64,000 bases of DNA from Neoceratodus forsteri (lineage: Eukaryota; Chordata; Ceratodontiformes; Ceratodontidae), in contig CM057454.1 in NCBI GenBank assembly GCA_016271365.2, positions 1,165,438,055 to 1,165,502,054 on the forward strand, given 5' to 3'. Shown here one piece after another: positions 40,440 to 50,562 of the stretch. The notes under the pieces are model-generated. The model had not been told where the DNA came from. It saw only the letters and a program-made list of their open reading frames with translations, and did no database searches. How positions within the stretch are numbered: position 1 is the stretch's first letter; each line of letters opens with the position of its first letter. A program made the translations under genes and the position numbers.

Positions 40440-43334
40440 CCAAGGAGGGAGGCACCGAAGAGGAGAAGGGAAATCCTAGCCTCCCCCAAAAAATCAGGGT
40501 AATTAGTGAGGTAAACACCAAGATAGAGCAGTCAATAGGGAGAAGAACAGGGGTGAATGGAGAAAAAGACAAAGGCAGTAGGGACAGAGATGGGGCAAAA
40601 AGAAATAAAGCCATAAAAAAATGGAGAGTAATGAGTACCAATGCCCATAGTCTAGGTAAAAAGTTCCCTGAAATGGTGGCCTTGATGGAAGAGGGATGCC
40701 TGGATATTGTGGCAGTCACAGAAACACGGTACACAGAGAACCATGACTGGGATGTCAACATACCAGGGTACACAATCTATAGGAGGGACAGGGAGGGAAG
40801 AAGAGTAGGAGGAGGAGTAGCTCTCCATGTAAGGGAAGGGATCAAAGCAACAGAACTAAAGGGTAAACAGGGAGGAGAGGAGGCAGTGTGGGTCACCCTG
40901 GAGATTGGAAATGGCTCCACAATCCACACAGGGATTGTATACAGACCCCTGTCTCAGGGGGAGGAAATGGACAAGGAAATGATAGAAGGCATCCTCGGAA
41001 TGGCAGAAAAAGTGGAGATATTGCTGACAGGGGACCTGAATATGCCAGATGTTGACTGGAGCACCTTTGCTGCAGCCACATCCAAGAGCAGGGCCATTCA
41101 CGATGCCCTACAGGGGGCATGCCTCAGACAGCTAGTTTTGGAACCCACTCAGGAGAGAGCAATCTTATACCTGGTACTCTCAAATGGGGATGGAGAGAGG
41201 ATCTTTGATCTTGAAGTGGGCAGCCATCTGGGAACAAGCGACCACCAAACAGTGTGGTTCACGATAAAATTAGCTGTAGAGTCAAGCCACACAAAGTGAA
41301 GGTACTGGACTTCAGGAGGGCTGATTTTGTCAAAATGGGAGAGTGCCTCAGAAAGCACTAGCAAACAGGGAAGAAGGTGGGTGGAGCAACAATGGGAAAC
41401 ATCAAAACTGCCATCACAGGAGGCAACAAGCCTTTGTGTGAAACAAATAAACAAATCAAATAAAAGAAAAACATTATGGTTCTCAAAAAGTGGCAGGGAA
41501 GGTAAGGGAGAAAGAAATAGCATTCAGGAAGTACAAGGAATCACAGAAGGAGCAGGACAGAGAAATGTACCAGTTAAAGCAGAAGGAAGCGGGTAAGGCA
41601 GTCAGAATAGCAAAGGCCCGTACCGAGGAAAAGATAGCCAACTCGGTTAAGAAGGGGGATAAAACCTTTTCTAGGTACATTAGGGAGCAAAGAAAGACTA
41701 AGGCAGGGATACTGAGGCTGAACAAAGAGGAAGGTGGTTGGGCAGAAAGCGACAGTGAAAAAGCAGGGATACTGAATGAACACTTCTGCTCAGTATTCAC
41801 AATGGAAAAGCAGGGGGAAATACCTAATCCAGTCAATAGAAGCACTCTGGATAGGAGGGTTGATATTAGTCCTTTCACAGAAGAAAGGGTTCTGAAAGAA
41901 CTCTTAAAACTGAAGGTGGATAAATCAATGGGGCCTGATGGGATTCACCCCAGAATTCTAAAAGAACTAAGGGAAGAACTAGTAACACCACTGACTACCC
42001 TTTTTAATATATCATGGGAGGATGGTGTGGTACCTGAGGACTGGAGGAAGGTGGATGTGATTCCCCTTCACAAAAGTGGGAGCAAGACAGAGGCAGGAAA
42101 CAACAGACCTGTCAGTTTGACCTCAGTGGTAGGGAAAATGATGGAATCACTTCTGAAGGAAAGAATTGTTGAGTACCTAGAGGCCAGTGGGGCGCAGGAC
42201 CCAATGCAGCATGGATTCAAAGTGGGAAGCTCATGTCAGACAAATCTAATTGATTTCTTTGACTAGGTGACCAAAGCAGTAGACCAGGGAGGGGCTGTGG
42301 ACATGTCCTACCTAGACTTTAGCAAGGCATTTGACACAGTCACGCACAAAAGATTAATAAACAAATTAGTTAGCCTGGGAGTGGGTCCCAGGGTGGTAGC
42401 CTGGGTAAAACACTGGTTGGACAACAGGACACAGCGGGTAATAGTAAATGGAGTCCACAGTGAAGAAAGGAGGGTTGCTAGTGGGGTACCGCAGGGTTCA
42501 GTACTTGGGCTGGTACTTTTTAATGTCTTTATAAGTGATATTACAGAGGGACTGGAAGGGAAAGTATGTCTCTTTGCAGATGACACAAAGATCTGCAACA
42601 GGGTTGATACACAACGTGGGGTGGAAAGGATGAAAAGGGACTTGGCAAGGTTGGAGGCTTGGTCAAATGTATGGCAGCTTAGATTCAATGCAAAGAAGTG
42701 CAAAGTAATGCACCTTGGAAACAAAAACACAGGGGAAGAGTACACAATGAATGGAAAGGGACCTGGGGGTAGTTATATCAGATGACCTAAAGGTGGCCCA
42801 GCAATGTGAGAAGGCAGTAAGGAGGACTGGGGGGATACTGGGATGCATAGAGAGAGGTATCACCAGTAGAAAATAGGAAGTTGTTGGCCCTGTCTACAGA
42901 CAGTTGGTAAGACCACATCTGGAGTACTGTGTACAGTTCTGGAGACCCCATCTCCGCAAAGACATAGACAGGCTGGAGGCTGTCCAGAGGAGGGCAACCA
43001 AAATGATGCAGGGTCTGCATCAGAAGACATATGAAGAAAGACTAAAGGAACTAAAGATGTATAGCCTCGAGGAAAGGAGGGAGAGGGGGGCATGATAGAA
43101 GCTTTCAAATACCTCAAGGGAATCAACAAAGTCCAAAAGAGTAGCATCTTTCAGAAAAAGAGATGTGCAAAAACAAGGGGGCACAATTTGAAGATAGAGG
43201 GGGGACGGCTCAGAGGTAATGTGAGGAAGTATTTCTTCACAGAGAGGGTTGTGGATACATGGAATGGCCTTCCTGAGGAGGTCGTAGAGTCAAAAACAGT
43301 GGAGGGATTTCAAGAATGGATGGGACAGACATAA
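40412..43334 (+). pseudogene. CR1 ORF2: endonuclease and reverse transcriptase
   Basis: Endonuclease spans 40412-41299: VAVTETRYTENHDW (catalytic Glu), GGVALHVREGI, GIVYRPLS, LLTGDLNMPDVDW and HLGTSDHQTVW. A frameshift at about 41297 follows. RT spans 41490-42785: SMGPDGIHPRILKELREEL, VPEDWRKVDVIPLHKSGSK, YLDFSKAFDTVTHKRLINKL (catalytic Asp), SGVPQGSVLGLVLFNVFISD and CLFADDTKICN (intact FADD). One TAG at 42264, probably a Trp codon change, interrupts it. A further shift near 42770 precedes the C-terminus ([34 protein letters not shown], ending 43334). Three or four lesions in total. Confidence 0.9.
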
Positions 43335-43479
43335 GGCAATTCTAGTGGGGGTAGGAGGAAGTAGGATGTTGGTTAACTAGGATCTGCAGCTTATCCATTA
43401 GGTAGGGAAATGGGCAGACTAGGTGGGCCAAGCGGTCCTTATCTGCCGTCAAATTCTATGTTTCTATGTTTCTAATACC

Positions 43480-43631
43480 CCTTAGTTAAATCCAAAATGG
43501 TAATATACTGAGTATTATCAAGTCCATCAATGATATCGTCGGTACAGGGCATAGGGTACCCATCAAAAAAGGATAAATGTATTCAGCTTCCATAAATCTA
43601 GATACAGTCGTATACCACCCTCCTTTTTCTT
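43480..43631 (-). pseudogene. Gypsy B RT motif segment
   Basis: KKKEGGIRLYLDLWKLNTFI is the Gypsy RT motif (usual KKDGGIRLCLDLRKLN). It continues the RT from 43977 across an insertion and is cut at the CR1 3' end (43474). Confidence 0.8.
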
Positions 43632-43965
43632 GGTATGCCCCCAGGATGGTGACACTATTACAGTGAAAATGTCACTGCCGACAACATTGACATTTTCATT
43701 GTAATAGTCTACCCGAGACCCCAGCACTCTCTCCCAGTCCTGCACCCCCTCCTCTATCCAACTCTGACTCAGAATTAGAATCCTTAAGATCGGGGTGAGG
43801 GGTCAGACCCCCCACATGGGGATTTTGGGGTGGGCGAAGGCCCCCTGATGAAAAAACAGTGGGTGTCACCAATCGGATTTACGTCAATGTCAAGTTGCGG
43901 TCAACAAAAATCTGTTGCTGTGATGGTGGTTGACAGTTTAGTTGTTGAACCAACATTATAGAGCT
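43632..43965. other. Insertion of about 330 bp inside Gypsy B RT
   Basis: Flanks are CTTTTTCTT on both sides (about 43623-43631 and 43966-43974), so RT reads KK before and KK after. The insert contains an inverted repeat ACTATTACAGTGAAAATGTC / GACATTTTCATTGTAATAGT (about 43655-43709). No coding match. The flanking words are low-complexity, so the target duplication is tentative. Confidence 0.45.
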
Positions 43966-44548
43966 CTTTTTCTTTACCACCACAATGTGTGATGCCCAAG
44001 CACTGGTGGAAGATACAGTTATGCCCAAATGTTTCAGTTTTTCAACTTCCTTTGTTACTTCTCCCCATATCTTCTCCGGCAACCAATACGTTTTCTGCCA
44101 TATAGGTATGTTTTGGGTAGCTTCCATCCTATGCTCAGTCCCCTTAGCCTTCCTTGGGATGTTGGTGAAAGTGTCATGATATTTTTGAAGGACCTTTTTC
44201 AAGTCTGTCTGTTGTTCTGGACTCAATTTGGGATTGATCTGAAGTTCTCTTAATTTCCCCAGGCTTAACTAGCCTCTGATATGATATCCCTAGTTTAGTC
44301 TCCTTGTTCTTGGGGCAAACATAGTATGAGGGCATTGCTTCCTCATTCCATTTTTTAAGAGGCTGGCATGAAATAATTTTTTTCTGTCCTTTTTCTGGAA
44401 GGCAAATTTCATAATAAACTGGACCTGTCTGTCTTGAGATAGTGTAGGGTTCTTGCCATTTCATGAGAAGCTTCTTCTCTGTAGAAGGCAGCAATAGAAG
44501 AACCTTGTTTCCAGTCTTAACATTTTGTTTCAGAGACGCCTTGATCAT
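43966..44548 (-). pseudogene. Gypsy B integrase C-terminus and RT N-terminus
   Basis: Segment 44548-44174 reads IKASLKQNVKTGNKVLLLLP, KKLLMKWQEPYTISRQTG (GPY/F module: KWQ-GP) and ISCQPLKKWNEE, the integrase end. Segment 44226-43970 reads MSPEQQTDLKKVLQKYHDTF, HRMEATQNIPIWQKTYWLPE, EVEKLKHLGITVSSTSAWAS and HIVVVKK, the RT N-terminus. The two lie in overlapping frames, so integrase reads straight into RT, confirming Gmr1 order in a second element. Confidence 0.88.
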
Positions 44549-44551
44549 ATA

Positions 44552-46147
44552 GGGCCAGATATTCAAACTGCGCCATTCTGTGGCGCAAACCCTTGTGCTG
44601 CTCAAAAAAGTTGCACTGGGGTGTGGCCAGGGCGATATTCAACGGAATTGCGCTATTGAGCAACTTCTTTGAATATCACCCCCTGGCCACAGCCACTGTG
44701 CATGGCGCAGTGGAACTTGGCGCCACCGCAAGTGGTCAGAGTGGAGCATTCAGATGCGGTGGTGCAAGTTCCATTCGCCTGTGCAAACCTGCGATATTCA
44801 AAAGGTGACATGCAAATGGAGCCATAATTTATGCAAGGCACGGGGGGGCCATTTGCATCTAATTATGGCCCCATATGCATGCCATTAGTATGCGGGTGCA
44901 CTGATCCCCGATGACTTGCGCCTGGCGCCCTGCCAGGCAGCAGCCATCAGGGAGCGACGCCCCCTGCAGCCTGATCGCGGGCATAACCAAAACGGCCCAA
45001 TCGCGGGCATAATAGTGTCCCCCCCCATTAGCCCGATTGCAGGCAGAGCGTTCCATTCCCCATTAGCCCGATTGCAGGCATGATGTAAAATCCCCCATTA
45101 GCCAGATGCGTGGGCAGAATGTTATTTCCACCCCCATTAGCCCGATCGCGGGCAGAACATTATGTCCCCGAGCAGCCCGATCGCGGGCATCAGACATCCC
45201 TCCCCCACCCCACCCACCCACGGAGCCCCACCACCCCACTCCCCTGTCAGCCGGGCGGGTGGCAACACCCCACCCGCCTGCCGCCGTGCCGCCCGCTGAC
45301 TGACAGCTCAGTAGGGTTCAGAGCAAGACCAATGGGCATGCAGCCCATACCGTATAAACAGTCAGATATGTGAATGAATTAATTATTTACATCAGAACCC
45401 CTGCCTGCCGCCCGCCAGCTGATGGGGTGAGCGGGGTGAGGGCTCTGTAGGTGGGTGGGGTGGGGCCACTAGATCACCAGGGATATTGGACTTTGGGGAT
45501 TGGGTTTGGCGTTATGCCAGCGATTAGACTTAATCCACTGGACCACCAGGGATATTGGACTTTGGGGGGGTGGGTTTGACATTATGCCCGCGATCGGGCT
45601 TCATGGTCCACTGGACCACCAGGGATATTGGACTTTGGGGGGAGGGGACGTTTGATGCCCGCGATCAGGCTGCTCGGGGGGGACATAATGTTCTGCCCGC
45701 GATCAGGCTAATGGGGGACAAATAAAGTTATGCCCACAATCAGGCTAATGCGGGGGACACTTCAGCCCACAATCAGGGCATGAGGGGGCACCGCCGGGGA
45801 AAAGTGGAGGGCCACCCACAGGTGGCAGCTGCTGTGTTGCACCCTGCAATGCGGCAGCTCATCTGTGGGTGGCCCTCAACTCTCTTTTTGGAGCTTAAAG
45901 TTGTGCAGGTGCAGGTAGGGGGTTGCGCCTGCATAACTCTGCATGGCCCAGCTGAATATCGGGCTGTGCAGTTTATGCATGGTTCCTCCCCCTTTGGTTG
46001 CGCATGCCTTCATTAGCATTGCGCTGTTGCTCAGCATGATTTGGGGGGGCGCAACTGCCTCCTGCTGAATATCGCAGAATGGCACATTCGGACTTGCGCA
46101 GGTGCAACCCTATTGTGCATGGCTCAATTCTTTTGAATATCTGGCCC
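44552..46147. mobile_element. Harbinger-like MITE, complete, 1596 bp, ATA target duplication
   Basis: The ends are GGGCCAGATATTCAAA and its exact inverse, flanked by ATA on both sides (44549-44551, 46148-46150). A 3-bp duplication and GGGCC-type ends fit PIF/Harbinger. The element is a long imperfect palindrome: each arm carries a subterminal block (ATGCAAATGG-GCCATAA) and a GATCGCGGGCAT minisatellite, meeting around 45340-45410. The Gypsy B integrase reads across the site (EQKTLYDQ) when it is removed. Confidence 0.85.
44990..45790. repeat. Minisatellite pair inside the MITE (GATCGGGC family)
   Basis: The left arm holds CCCATTAGCCCGAT(T/C)GCGGGCA repeats (44990-45195) and the right arm units of about 65-70 bp with CACTGGACCACCAGGGATAT, TGGACTTTGGGG, TATGCCCGCGATCGGGCT (45465-45790). 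The inner parts of the two arms are inverse copies. Related arrays lie at 14870-15200, 37900-38150 and 63125-63720. Confidence 0.85.
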
Positions 46148-46150
46148 ATA

Positions 46151-47045
46151 GTGTTTTCTGCTCCCTTTGCCTCTGAGTATTGCTTTCATGGACCTTCGCT
46201 ACATAGTTTAAGAACCTGTCTCTAAACTGAGTCATATATTCCACAATATTGGTGTGCCTCATACTTTTCCCTTCCTTCCACTACTCATTGACCACATCTA
46301 AGGGTCCCCTGGGGTTCCTCCCACATAATAAGGCAAATGGTGAAAACCCAGTGGAGGCTTGAGGAACCTCACATTATGCAAAGAGGAAGAATGGTAAATA
46401 TCACTCCTTTCCATCTTCCAGGACAAATTTCCTTAACATTATTTTAAATATTTGGTTGACTCTATCCACCAAGCCATCCATCTGAGGATGATAAGGAGAG
46501 GTACGTATTGCTGTCACACCCAGTAATTGGTACAATTATTTCAGTAGTTCTCCACAAAAGTTAGTACCCTCATCTATTGAAATTTATTTTGGAAAACCCA
46601 TCCTACTAAATAGGTTGGACCATTCTTCAGCAATTTTTCTAGCTGTAGTAGTGTAGAGGGGAGTGGCCTCAGGGTACTTTGCAGAATAATCACATATCAC
46701 TAAGATATACTCATTACCCTTAACACTTTTTGTCTAGAAGACCTATAATGTCCAGAGCAATCCTCTTGAAAGGAATTGTGACCAAGAGAAGGGGCTGAAT
46801 GGGTACCCTCTCTTTTTTTTCCTACTTGAGCCACCTTCTGATATTCTCTACATGATTGGCAATAGTCAGCTACATGTTTATGTATAGCAGGCCAGAAAAA
46901 ACTGGGTCAATAGTCAGTTAAGGGTATGATCTCTCCCTGCATGACCAGCCATGGGTATGTCATGTGCCAAATATAGTAGCTGTTTTGGGGTCTGTTCATA
47001 GAAAGGGGTTACCAATGAAATCTTGGAAATACACCTTTGAGCTGG
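46151..47045 (-). pseudogene. Gypsy B integrase, zinc and catalytic domains
   Basis: Read from about 47000: LYLAHDIPMAGHAGR (both zinc histidines present) and FFWPAIHKHVADYCQSC. Then AEEWSNLFSRMGFPK, ISIDEGTNFCGELLK (second catalytic Asp, DEG for usual DQG), SPYHPQMDGLVDRVN, where the catalytic Glu of GLVER is Asp, and EVPQASTGFSPFALLCGRNP RGPLDV. A few stops interrupt it. Upstream of 47045 no gag or protease is seen, so the element is 5'-truncated or overwritten. Confidence 0.82.
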
Positions 47046-47690
47046 AAGCTCATTTACAAAGATTCCACGTCAAATGAGCAATAGACACATAACATACATT
47101 AAAAGACTGGAACACTGGGAACAATAAAAGTGCAGTGTTACATGGCACCTGTGTCTGAAACAGAGAATACAAGGATAACATACAGTTGGATTACAATCTA
47201 ACAATGAATGAGGTATTTAAGCAGAAATAAATGTTTCTTTGTCAAGCTCCAAGAGTTAAGCAGGATATGTGCTTCTTTTTCAGGTTCCATGAGAGAGGGA
47301 TTGGGGGAACGGGTAGGGGGAATAAGTGAAGAGGGCATAACGGACATTGGGGTCAAGGACAGGAATCAGGGGCTAGCAATCACAAATGCTAAGACAGCCG
47401 AGGTGCTGGTGAAGTTATCTCTTATATTGGCCAAGCTTGGGTTCATTGATTATATTCGGGGAGAATTTGTTAAGCCATAAAGGGGCCAAATAAGTGAAAG
47501 ATCTTTGCGCTTGTGAGGTATGGAACAAGCATTTGTCAATGCCGAATGTTGTCTTGCTGCCATTGGCAGTGCAGGAGTTAGAGAGATGCAGCATAGGAGT
47601 GGCATTCAAGTATTGAACTGATGTCAACCAACCCCCACCCTACAGAGAGTGAGAGGCATTAGGGTGTCCCTGTGGGTGTTTGTTATTGCA
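47046..47690. other. Unassigned stretch
   Basis: One frame of 90 codons (47208-47480) has no family signature. TTGGATTACAATCTAACAAT and GGGAACGGGTAGGGGGAATA suggest repeat-derived sequence of unknown class. Confidence 0.35.
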
Positions 47691-48600
47691 GTGCGGGAAA
47701 ACATGCTGGGCAGGATGTGAAAAATGACAGCTGCACAGTTCATAAGGAAGGTGTAATTAAATGCCAGTGCTGAAAATGTGGCATACAAATATCAGAAATT
47801 TGCAGAGTTGCAAGGGTGCGGAAATATGCAAGAGCACGCTTGCAGCACTGCCAGTTTGTGGGTTCGGCACCAAATTTTCAACATAGGCATTTTAGCACCT
47901 CTGCTCATGTACAGTGTCACTGTCATTTCCTCAAAGTGTCCCAAGAAGTGATTTCGCACAGCGACCACGCTATTCAGCGCCAGAAGTGCGGAAACACATT
48001 TTGGGCAGGACATGTGAAGTGACAGCTATACTGTTCATCAAGAGGTGTGTAAAAATGGCAATGGTGAAAATCCAGAGTGAAAATATCACAAATGCACGAT
48101 GGTACGAGCATGCATGCAATCTGCCAACGCACGCTTGTAACACAGTCATTTTATGGAGTATCAGCTCCAAATTTTCAACATAGGCATTCTAGGAGCTCTG
48201 CTCATGAACTGTATCACTGTCATTTTCATAATCTGGCCCAAACACTGATTTCCCACAGCGACTGCGCAATTGTGCGCCTGAAGTGCGGAAACACATTTTG
48301 GGCAGGATGTGGAAAATGACAGCTGTACTGTTCACCAGGAGGTGCACAAAAATGCCAATCCTGAAAATATGGCATTAAAATATTGCCAATGCACGAAGGT
48401 ACGAGCCTGCGTAGCAACTGCGCAATGCACGCTCATAAAACAGGCATTTGTTGGATTTTTTCCACCAAATTTGGAACATAGGCTTTTTGAGAGGCTACCT
48501 CATGAGCACTGGCACTGTCATTTCGTTAATGGGTCCCAAAAGGTGATTTTTCGCAGTGCCTGGAAAAATCACCTTCCGAGACCAATTAACGCCATGACAG
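47690..48600. repeat. Three diverged tandem copies of a 297-bp unit
   Basis: GCGGAAACACATTTTGGGCA (first copy GCGGGAAAACATGCTGGGCA) begins at about 47692, 47988 and 48285. Each unit contains GTGAAAATGACAGCTG, AAATTTTCAACATAGGCATT, CTCATG-ACTG-TCACTGTCATTT and GATTTCGCACAGCGAC. The 3' edge inverts briefly (AACGAAATGACAGT / ACTGTCATTTCG; GTGATTTTTCGCAG / GAAAAATCACC). Confidence 0.9.
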
Positions 48601-49650
48601 TGACATAATTCATGAGGAGGGGCCCCAAAAACCCCATGTTGAAAATTTGGTGCCAAAATTCCAAGAAATGCCTGAGATATGAAGCAAAGTTGAAAAAACC
48701 CTATTCATTGCATTATACTGCTTACCAGCATTTCTTCAGTTCGCGGTCGGCTTTGAAGAGTGCAGGCGTGTTCCTGGTCCACAGAAGATCATCGTGCCAG
48801 AGTCCAGAGGTAAGTATGGCGTGAGGGGGGTGAGGAGGCAGGAGTACGCAGGGTGGGTGCGGGTGGGGGAAGGGAGCATCTAAACTACGAGGGCCGGTTT
48901 CATTTTGCAGGTAAAAAAGGAAAACCGTGCCGTGGACAGTTTTCACATTACAGGGCATTTGGCATGCTGGGGTGAGCTCCCAGCGTGCCACCTAAATGGG
49001 TTTTGTGGGGAGGTGTCAGTAGCCGATGGGGATTGGGCACCCTTGTCAGCACACAACACGGGGAGTAATGCTGGCAGGGGATTGGGCACCCCGCCCAGCG
49101 AACAAAGAAAGGGGGAGCCACGAGCCGGGGGGATTGGGCACCCCCTCGGCGTTCCACATTTGCGGGGGGGATGCCCGATGGGGGAAATGAAGCTCCCCGT
49201 CGGCACACTAAACAGAGGTTGCCAACAGATTGGGCACCCCAATGTCAGGAATGTATGAGGTGGTGGCCCGCTCAGCCGACTATGGTCATAATGATGTGAA
49301 AGACGGTACAGCAAAGGACTGCTGCATATGACGAGCTTTGTTCGACTGCAGCAGACCTTTGCTTTGATGTGCTCGCCCATTATGAATGCATGGTGTGGCG
49401 GTGGCATGAGGCTGATTGGGGAATGAGGGACACACCTACTGATGCATGCCCTGCATTCGCCCAACAGCAACTATGCCCTCAAGACCCGGCTACACAAGAA
49501 GATGTTGCTTGCGCATGCGCGCAAGCCAACATAAAAATGGGAAATGGAGAAATTGTCTGGCAGTGCTTCTTGTACAGTGGCAGCTGGGGGTGGTAAAGAG
49601 GAGGTCCTGGATGGCAGGTGGAGTTAGGCCAAGGTGTTTGTTTTTTCTCT
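48601..49650. other. GC-rich unassigned stretch with GATTGGGCACCCC repeats
   Basis: GGGGATTGGGCACCC recurs at about 49026, 49078, 49127 and 49228 (about 50-bp spacing) with GGGGGATGCCCGATGGGG between. The vocabulary resembles the GATCGGGC minisatellites. A short palindrome GCTTGCGCATGCGCGCAAGC is at 49508. Frames up to 175 codons on the minus strand derive from the GC-rich repeat and have no motif. Confidence 0.5.
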
Positions 49651-49965
49651 AGAAGACAGATTTGATACCTTAGTCTACCTTGTAGAGTATGCTAATTGGA
49701 CTGTACATAGAGAACACATGTGTGGGTTAGTCTATTGGAAACAAGCAGAAGTCTGCAGGATTTATTAATGGCAGTACTAATCCTTTTGTGGGTGGTGTCA
49801 GGGGCTGCCCCACAGACTACTAACCTGTAGTCGATGATAGACAGAATGGAGCTTTTTATGGTGAGTGACAATGCTTCTTGGGTAAGGCAATGACGGAGCC
49901 TGTATAACAGATCAATTCTAGGATTGACAACCTTAACAATTACTCTCTTAATCACTATCTACTGA
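49651..49965 (-). pseudogene. L2 RT C-terminal domain
   Basis: VVNPRIDLLYRLRHCLTQEA then SSILSIIDYRLVVCGAAPDT is the L2 region after the RT thumb (canonical S.ID....G). It is cut on its N-terminal side by the 49966-50562 insertion. Confidence 0.8.
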
Positions 49966-50562
49966 CCTTCCCCAACCCTCTGGCAGGGTACCCCACATTC
50001 TGAAGGGTCCTATCTTAGGTTAGGTGCTATTCCCCCTCCTAGCATTTAAGCCAGACCTCCTCCTTCTCTCTCTCCTCCTCCTTCTTTAAATCCCTACAGC
50101 CTTATCCCCTTTTCTATCTAGCCCCACAGCCCCCTTGCAGGGTTCCCCACACCCCAAAAGGGTCTCTCTGGAACACTGCCTTATCTCCTTCTCTCTGGTC
50201 CCCCCAGTCCCCTTGCAGGGTTCCTTGCATCCTGAAGGGGTCTCCAGGGCCATGACTCTCTCCCTCCCCAAACCTCATCCCTCCCTCCCTCTCCTTTCCC
50301 CCTTTTCTTTCATGTAAGCATTTGTTTACTTATTAACCCAGCACTTAATATGTTCCACTCTTTCTACCTATTATGTGCAACACTGTTGTAACACTGTTTT
50401 GTAACTCCTGCCTTACAACTGTATGTTGATCTTGTAACTTGAATGTTTAATGTCTCATTCCTATTGTACCTCTTCTGCCCAGGTCACACTGGAAGATGAG
50501 TGACTTGTCACTCAGTGTGCCTTCCTGGTGAAACATTTCAATAAATAAATAAATAAAAATAT
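49966..50562 (+). mobile_element. AATA-tailed retroelement inserted in L2
   Basis: About 600 bp ending CATTTCAATAAATAAATAAA at 50556. The body has three rounds of CCCTTGCAGGGTTCC-type sequence (CTGGCAGGGTACCCCACA at 49981, CTTGCAGGGTTCCCCACACC at 50134, CTTGCAGGGTTCCTTGCATC at 50213), a 75-80 bp duplication. AATA tails suggest mobilisation by an L2-like LINE. No frame. Confidence 0.6.

Larger units (their letters stand above)
39231..43474 (+). mobile_element. CR1 LINE, nearly full length, inserted in Gypsy B RT
   Basis: About 4.2 kb with a 5' UTR (from about 39231, CAGGGTCTCAAAGGAAGG), ORF1 (39477-40439), ORF2 (40412-43334) and a 3' UTR ending CAAATTCTATGTTTCTATG TTTCTA at 43474, the CR1 tail. 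The 5' edge is placed where Gypsy-like sequence stops. It carries few inactivating changes for its length, so it is one of the younger elements in the window. It lies opposite in orientation to its Gypsy host. Confidence 0.9.
37301..47045 (-). mobile_element. Gypsy LTR element B, Gmr1-like (IN before RT), heavily interrupted
   Basis: Coding order on the minus strand: integrase (47045-46151), MITE insertion, integrase C-terminus and RT start (44548-43977), insertion, RT (43631-43480), CR1 insertion, RT palm to RNase H (about 39230-38419), hAT MITE, RNase H end (37540-37301). Integrase again precedes RT, as in element A, but its protein is clearly different. Gag and protease are absent; LTRs not found. 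Confidence 0.85.

Noticed and set aside
48943..49470. 175-codon minus-strand frame in GC-rich sequence
   Set aside because: Composed of Pro/Ser/Cys-rich repeat translation over the GATTGGGCACCCC words; no family match visible.
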